From Bacillota bacterium (GTDB lineage: Bacteria > Bacillota > Clostridia > Acetivibrionales > DTU013): a stretch of DNA of 64,000 nucleotides. A program made the position numbers and the translations under genes. This document shows positions 60,349-64,000 of the stretch, one piece after another. The stretch covers positions 1-64,000 of the forward strand of contig JAFABI010000058.1 of the NCBI GenBank assembly GCA_023426125.1, in the 5' to 3' direction. Each line of letters opens with the position of its first letter. Within the stretch, counting starts at the first letter, position 1. The notes under the pieces were generated by a model. The model was not told where the DNA came from. It ran no database searches and worked only from the letters and a program-made list of their open reading frames with translations.

Positions 60349-60455
60349 GCTGTAGCGAAAAATTTTCTTTTACCTTGAAGAAATAGCGGATTAAAGCGCG
60401 ATATTTCTTCAGGGCGCATAAATACCGGTGAATTAATGATTTTTTCGCTGTAGTG
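60349..60455 (-). repeat. Inverted-repeat family 2, copy B
   Basis: 107 bp bounded by GCTGTAGCGAAAAATTTT and ATTTTTTCGCTGTAGT with an inner inverted pair CCTTGAAGAAATA / ATATTTCTTCAGG. It aligns along its whole length with the reverse complement of 19562-19673, so it sits in the opposite orientation. It occupies the gap between the divergent uraA and SASP genes. Confidence 0.8.
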
Positions 60456-60569
60456 CCATAAAAAATTCCGACAAAATCTGTAAGGTAGAAAACAAAAATA
60501 GAAACCAAATCTTTCTTGTCATAATCGCTATTTTTTAAGAAACAATATTTACTGAGGAGGTGATAATTA

Positions 60570-60758
60570 ATGGCAAACAACAACAATAACAGCACCACAT
60601 CATTCGAAAAGATGAAGTATGAAATAGCCAATCAGGTAGGAGTTAACCTGAAGCAGGGCTATAACGGAGATCTGGCATCCAGAGATGCTGGCAAGATCGG
60701 TGGTAATATAGTAAAGAAGGTTTTTGAATCTTATACGGGAAACAACTACAATAAGTAA
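60570..60758 (+). CDS. Alpha/beta-type small acid-soluble spore protein
   Basis: 62 residues. After an Asn-rich start come the two family motifs, KMKYEIANQVGVNL and GDLASRDAGKIGGNIVKKV. The GPR protease site falls in the first (YEIA in place of the usual FEIA). Such proteins coat DNA in the forespore and protect it against UV and heat, then feed amino acids to germination. GAGGAGGTGA lies just before the ATG. Expression in the forespore under sigma-G is expected for the family. Confidence 0.95.
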   Translation: MANNNNNSTTSFEKMKYEIANQVGVNLKQGYNGDLASRDAGKIGGNIVKKVFESYTGNNYNK

Positions 60759-60788
60759 AAGCACTGAGTGATGTAGCATGAAATAAAC

Positions 60789-60828
60789 AAAAACAGCAAG
60801 GGGCATGTCCCGCTTGCTGTTTTTGTTT
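60789..60828. terminator. Bidirectional terminator between SASP and DeoR genes
   Basis: AAAAACAGCAAG - GGGCATGTCC - CGCTTGCTGTTTTT lies between the two convergent stops, with A-run and T-run on either side. Confidence 0.88.
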
Positions 60829-60833
60829 TCAGC

Positions 60834-61619
60834 TCATACCAGCCTTATTTCAACACCTTTTTCCTTTATAAATTCGATTTCCTCCCGGTTTGCATTTTGA
60901 TTTGTTACAAGGACATCCGCCTGGTCAACCGAATCGATATAAGCAAAGCTTGTCCTGCCGATTTTTGAATAGTCTGTAGCCACGATGGTTTTATTCGCCC
61001 TGGCCAGCATTTGACGGTTGACCTCCACTTCAAAATAGTGGTAGGTAGTAATTCCCTCTTCCGCGCTCACTCCGTCGACAGATAGAATCAGCTTGTCCGC
61101 CTTATACCTCTTTAACTGGTTGACGGTATCGTCCCCATAGGCAAACTGGTATTGGGGATTGAAATTTCCTCCCAGCAAAATCACCTGGATATTGTTCATG
61201 TGCCCTGATTCCTGTGCAATAGCCAGCGAGTTGGTGACAATGGTGAGATTCTTTACGTGTTTCAATTCCTGAAGAACAAACAGCGTCGTCGTTCCCGAAT
61301 TGATCATAACCGTGTCCCCATTGGAAATCAATGAGGCGCATGCAACAGCGATTTTCTTTTTTTCCGCCTCGTTTGTTTTCATTCTGTCCAGCAGGGGCAT
61401 GTTGTAATAGAACTTATGCATGCTGGTGGCGCCGCCGTGAATCCTCTCCAGCAAACCTTCCTCTTCCAGCTGTGAAAGATCGTTCCTGATGGTCACCTCG
61501 GAAATGCCGAAAAGCTTGCTAAGTTCGATTACTTTAACCTTGCCTTCCCTGTTGAGACGCTCGAGGATTTTTTTCCTTCTGTTGTCGATATCCAGCTCGG
61601 CTCTATTCACGTCATCCAT
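60834..61619 (-). CDS. DeoR/GlpR-family transcriptional regulator
   Basis: 261 residues from the ATG at 61619 with AGAGG 8 nt upstream; longer readings lack a site and do not look like the family. The N-terminal helix-turn-helix is RRKKILERLNREGKVKVIEL, then LFGISEVTIRNDLSQLEEEG. LLERIHGGA is the family hinge. The C-terminal DeoRC sensor has NSGTTTLFVLQEL and SVDGVSAEEGITTYH. These proteins repress sugar-phosphate or polyol genes. The oxidoreductase upstream on the same strand may be a target. Confidence 0.93.
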   Translation of the reverse strand: MDDVNRAELDIDNRRKKILERLNREGKVKVIELSKLFGISEVTIRNDLSQLEEEGLLERIHGGATSMHKFYYNMPLLDRMKTNEAEKKKIAVACASLISNGDTVMINSGTTTLFVLQELKHVKNLTIVTNSLAIAQESGHMNNIQVILLGGNFNPQYQFAYGDDTVNQLKRYKADKLILSVDGVSAEEGITTYHYFEVEVNRQMLARANKTIVATDYSKIGRTSFAYIDSVDQADVLVTNQNANREEIEFIKEKGVEIRLV

Positions 61620-61853
61620 AAACCATACCTCTTTTTTCCTATGCTCATTATAAATTCTAGGATACCAGGGCATCGTTGTCAACCAGTATTGCACCGAAAA
61701 CCATATATTTTCAAGGCAAATCCCCGTACCTTGCAGAAATAGCCGCAAAGACTTTCACGCACTATTCCTGCAAAATATAGGGACACTCAGACACAGGGAC
61801 GGTTCCTAGTCTTTGCCCCGACAGTCTCTGCTGCTGTCAACCCGGTACCGCCA

Positions 61854-62987
61854 TCATCCCAGCGATATCCAGGAGCTCTTTTCATCCGACTCATATGCCT
61901 TTTCCATCACATACTGTATATAGGCGCCTTCCTTGAAGGAAGGACTTGCCTGGCGGTTTTCATGCACACAGGACAGGAAATTGTAGAGGCTGTGTACATG
62001 GGACCGGACCCATCCGATGGAGAATTTGGAGCTGGGAAAATCCCCACCCGGCTTTCTGAACCGCTGGACACATTCGATCCTCGTATAGCCTTTTACTCCT
62101 CCCAGAGGAGCTTCAGGCAGAGTGTTGTCATAGAACTCCAGCCAGTTGGGATCCATCAGGTTGAACCGGATTGCTCCCTTGTCCCCGTGAATTTCAAACC
62201 TCAGTTCGTCATTGGTGCCGGTTGCTACCTTGGAAGCTTCAATTGTACCGGTCCCGCCGTTTTTCATCTGCAATACCATGAAGGCTACGTCATCCGCCTC
62301 GATGGCAATCAGATTGCCGTTCTTGTCCGGCCTTTGCGGGTAAATTATATCGGTTTTTGCAAAAACCGAGGCATACTCGCCCAGGAGATAATAGATGATG
62401 TCCAGTACATGGGAGCCCAGGTCGAACAATACCCCTCCGCCGCCGAATTTCTTATCCTGCTTCCACCCGATGGGTTTTTTTGGATCCACCGATCCGGAGT
62501 GCAGGTAGCAAGCGCGGAAAGACATGATCTTTCCGATTTTCCCTTCGTCAATTAGTTCCTTTGCCCGCATGGTCGCCGGGAAAAAACGGTATTGCAGGGC
62601 CATCTGTGTAATAACATTGTATTTACCCAGGACTTCGGTGATTTCCCTGGTTTCTTCGAAGCTTGTAGCCAGCGGCTTGTCGCAATATACATGCTTGCCG
62701 CTTTTTATCGCTTCCAGGACCGCCTGTTTGTGATAGATGTTGGGTGTGCAGATATCAACAATGTCGATGTCCTGCCGTTTTAATATATCTTCCGGGTTAC
62801 TGACGGCGAATTCAAAATCCAGGGTTTCCCTGGCCTTTTCGGCGACTTCCGGCACCGCATCGCATACGCCTGCAAGCTTGATTTTAAAGGGCAGGTTGCC
62901 ATAGTAAAGCGGAATGGTTTTATATCCGTAGGTATGGGTTTTGCCCATGAATCCAAAGCCTATTATTCCGATTCTTAATTCTTTCAT
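61854..62987 (-). CDS. Gfo/Idh/MocA-family oxidoreductase
   Basis: 377 residues. The N-terminal Rossmann domain starts IGIIGFGFMGKTHTYGY, then DIVDICTPNIYHKQAV and HVYCDKPLATSFEE, with the Lys of DKPLA being the catalytic Lys of the EKP-type motif. The C-terminal alpha/beta domain has GGGVLFDLGSHVLDII with the conserved His. Members oxidise or reduce sugars and inositols with NAD(P). The substrate is unknown. AAGGAG precedes the ATG. Confidence 0.93.
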   Translation of the reverse strand: MKELRIGIIGFGFMGKTHTYGYKTIPLYYGNLPFKIKLAGVCDAVPEVAEKARETLDFEFAVSNPEDILKRQDIDIVDICTPNIYHKQAVLEAIKSGKHVYCDKPLATSFEETREITEVLGKYNVITQMALQYRFFPATMRAKELIDEGKIGKIMSFRACYLHSGSVDPKKPIGWKQDKKFGGGGVLFDLGSHVLDIIYYLLGEYASVFAKTDIIYPQRPDKNGNLIAIEADDVAFMVLQMKNGGTGTIEASKVATGTNDELRFEIHGDKGAIRFNLMDPNWLEFYDNTLPEAPLGGVKGYTRIECVQRFRKPGGDFPSSKFSIGWVRSHVHSLYNFLSCVHENRQASPSFKEGAYIQYVMEKAYESDEKSSWISLG

Positions 62988-62997
62988 ATACTCTCCT

Positions 62998-63146
62998 TAA
63001 GGAGCACTGAAAATATTCCTTCCGCTTTTTCTGCAAATGTCGGTTGCATAGGCGAGCAGCAAATGCAAAGCATTTATGGCAAGCCCGGCCGCAATGAATG
63101 CATTTGCAGAAACTTACAGCGGAAGTTATATTTACACCAGTGCTTA
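62998..63146. repeat. Inverted-repeat family 1, longer copy
   Basis: 149 bp. Left arm TAAGGAGCACTGAAAATATT followed by CCTTCCGCTTTTTCTGCAAATG. The right arm in reverse is TTAAGCACTGGTGTAAATAT followed by AACTTCCGCTG and TTTCTGCAAATGC. The centre contains TTGCATAGGCGAGCAGCAAA and TGCAAAGCATTTA, related to the rpsB leader hairpin at 16383-16430. It fills the gap between the oxidoreductase and aminotransferase genes. Confidence 0.8.
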
Positions 63147-63160
63147 ATTTAATTCTCTGC

Positions 63161-64000
63161 TTAATACCCGAACTGCTTCTCTACTTCCGCTACTGCTTCT
63201 TCAATGATGTCCAGTCCCTTGAGTGCAAGATCGTCATCCATGATTATCGGCGGAGACAGCCTGAGTATGTGGCCTGCAGGCACCCAGGCGAGACCTTTGG
63301 CAAAGGCTTTCTGGTATACCAGCTTTCCTGCTTCGTCAAACTGCTCTTTGGAGTCTCTGTCCTTGACCAGCTCCATGGCCAAAAGGCAGCCTTTCCCCCT
63401 TACATCGCCAATGATCTTGTGGTCTTCCTTCATCTTATTCATTCTTTTCAGGAAAAGCTCACCCAGGTGGGTAGACCTTTCGCAAAGGTTCTCATCCTCT
63501 ATGACCTCGATGGAAGCCAGCGCAGCCGCACAAGCCATGGGATTCCCTCCGTAGCTTGAGGATGCGGATATTTTCTCAATGGCATCCTTGTACTTGTCGC
63601 TGACACACATGGCTGTGACCGGGAAGCCGTTGCCAAAGCCTTTACCCAGCGTCGTAATATCCGGCGTGGTATCCCAGTGCTCCATTGCAAACATTTTACC
63701 GGTTCTTCCCATGCAGGTAAGCACTTCATCCGCCATTAAGAGCATTCCGTACTTATCACACAGCTTCCTCAGCCTGGGCATGAACTCGTCCGGGGGAACC
63801 ACGGAGCCGCCCCAGCCCTGGATGGGCTCCAGAATTACCGCAGCCATCTGGCCCGAGGTTTCATTTTTAATCACACTCTCCAGGTAATCTACGCAATAGC
63901 AATTGCATTCGGGATGCTTCATTTTAAACGGACATCGGTAGCAATTGGGCCTGGGTGCAAGGAAGAAGCCCGGAGCCCTCATTCCCTGGCTTTTGTCTAC
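63161..64000 (-). CDS. Class III PLP-dependent aminotransferase, C-terminal part (start beyond window)
   Basis: The frame runs from the stop at 63161 to the right edge (280 codons), so the N-terminus is missing. Visible: PRPNCYRCPF, AAVILEPIQGWGGSVVPP, the PLP-phosphate/pyridine Asp in LMADEVLTCMGRTG, the Schiff-base Lys in TTLGKGFGNGFPV, and SSSYGGNPMACAAAL. The C-terminal DVRGKGCLLAMELVKD and LRLSPPIIMDDD are typical. Related enzymes use 4-aminobutyrate, ornithine, alanine or taurine with 2-oxoglutarate or pyruvate. The substrate cannot be told from this part. Confidence 0.93.
   Translation of the reverse strand, partial: VDKSQGMRAPGFFLAPRPNCYRCPFKMKHPECNCYCVDYLESVIKNETSGQMAAVILEPIQGWGGSVVPPDEFMPRLRKLCDKYGMLLMADEVLTCMGRTGKMFAMEHWDTTPDITTLGKGFGNGFPVTAMCVSDKYKDAIEKISASSSYGGNPMACAAALASIEVIEDENLCERSTHLGELFLKRMNKMKEDHKIIGDVRGKGCLLAMELVKDRDSKEQFDEAGKLVYQKAFAKGLAWVPAGHILRLSPPIIMDDDLALKGLDIIEEAVAEVEKQFGY

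Larger units (their letters stand above)
60054..60569. other. Intergenic region between uraA and SASP
   Basis: 516 bp holding, from left: the uraA leader hairpin, attenuator and promoter, the family 2 repeat element, and about 115 bp upstream of the SASP gene. A CATAATC box near 60519 may be part of a sigma-G promoter, but I find no clear -35 partner. Confidence 0.6.

Overview
The window comes from an endospore-forming member of the Clostridia (Bacillota). The evidence is a PolC-type replicative polymerase, the Firmicutes gene order rpsB-tsf-pyrH-frr-uppS-cdsA-dxr-rseP-ispG-polC, an intact sporulation sigma factor SigK, an alpha/beta-type SASP, a YtvI-like sporulation membrane protein, a PyrR-type attenuator and strong AGGAGG ribosome sites. 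I cannot name the genus. There are no rRNA or tRNA genes, no CRISPR array, no prophage and no recognisable transposase.

Layout. 1-2437 (-): the N-terminal part of a secreted FN3/GLUG-repeat surface protein, cut by the window edge. 3078-16328 (-): a housekeeping run for translation factors, UMP kinase, undecaprenyl-PP and phospholipid synthesis, the MEP pathway and PolC, with GGGGACA-type repeats in several junctions. 16594-19412 (-): a translationally coupled pair, an ASKHA hydantoinase/oxoprolinase-like protein and a DUF1638 protein. 19689-21472: YtvI-like permease and a zinc peptidase. 21654-30220: an alpha-galactoside locus (GH36, sugar ABC transporter, divergent YesM/YesN two-component system). 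30272-44140: an Opp-type transporter, a cupin protein, a UroD-family protein, a LysR regulator, a 1276-residue fused HyuA-HyuB protein and a FrlC-like epimerase. 44445-46807: a DUF234 ATPase next to sigK. 46891-48997: an AraC regulator divergent from a GH172 enzyme. 49005-58605 (-): a class B PBP, a U32 tRNA hydroxylase, a TrmR-like methyltransferase, MltG, TypA and MutS2. 58728-64000: a PyrR-controlled uracil permease, a SASP, a DeoR regulator, a Gfo/Idh/MocA oxidoreductase and a class III aminotransferase cut by the right edge.

The most interesting signal is in the 30-44 kb segment. The regions upstream of the oligopeptide-transporter operon and of the epimerase-hyuAB operon share an ungapped block of about 70 bp (52 of 70 identical by hand count). 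It combines an extended -10 box with a conserved upstream block. This suggests that a dedicated transporter and an unusual enzyme set (epimerase, ATP-dependent hydantoinase/oxoprolinase fusion, perhaps UroD-like protein and cupin) form one regulon for an unidentified small molecule. The LysR gene between them is the obvious candidate regulator.

Other structural observations: the 3' end of sigK plus its terminator is duplicated on the far side of the DUF234 ATPase gene, as if that gene arrived as a small insertion. Two families of small inverted-repeat elements without coding capacity sit in regulatory gaps. An 88-bp and a 66-bp tandem repeat occupy operon junctions. Most genes were assigned by recognising family motifs in the translated sequence; no database search was run.
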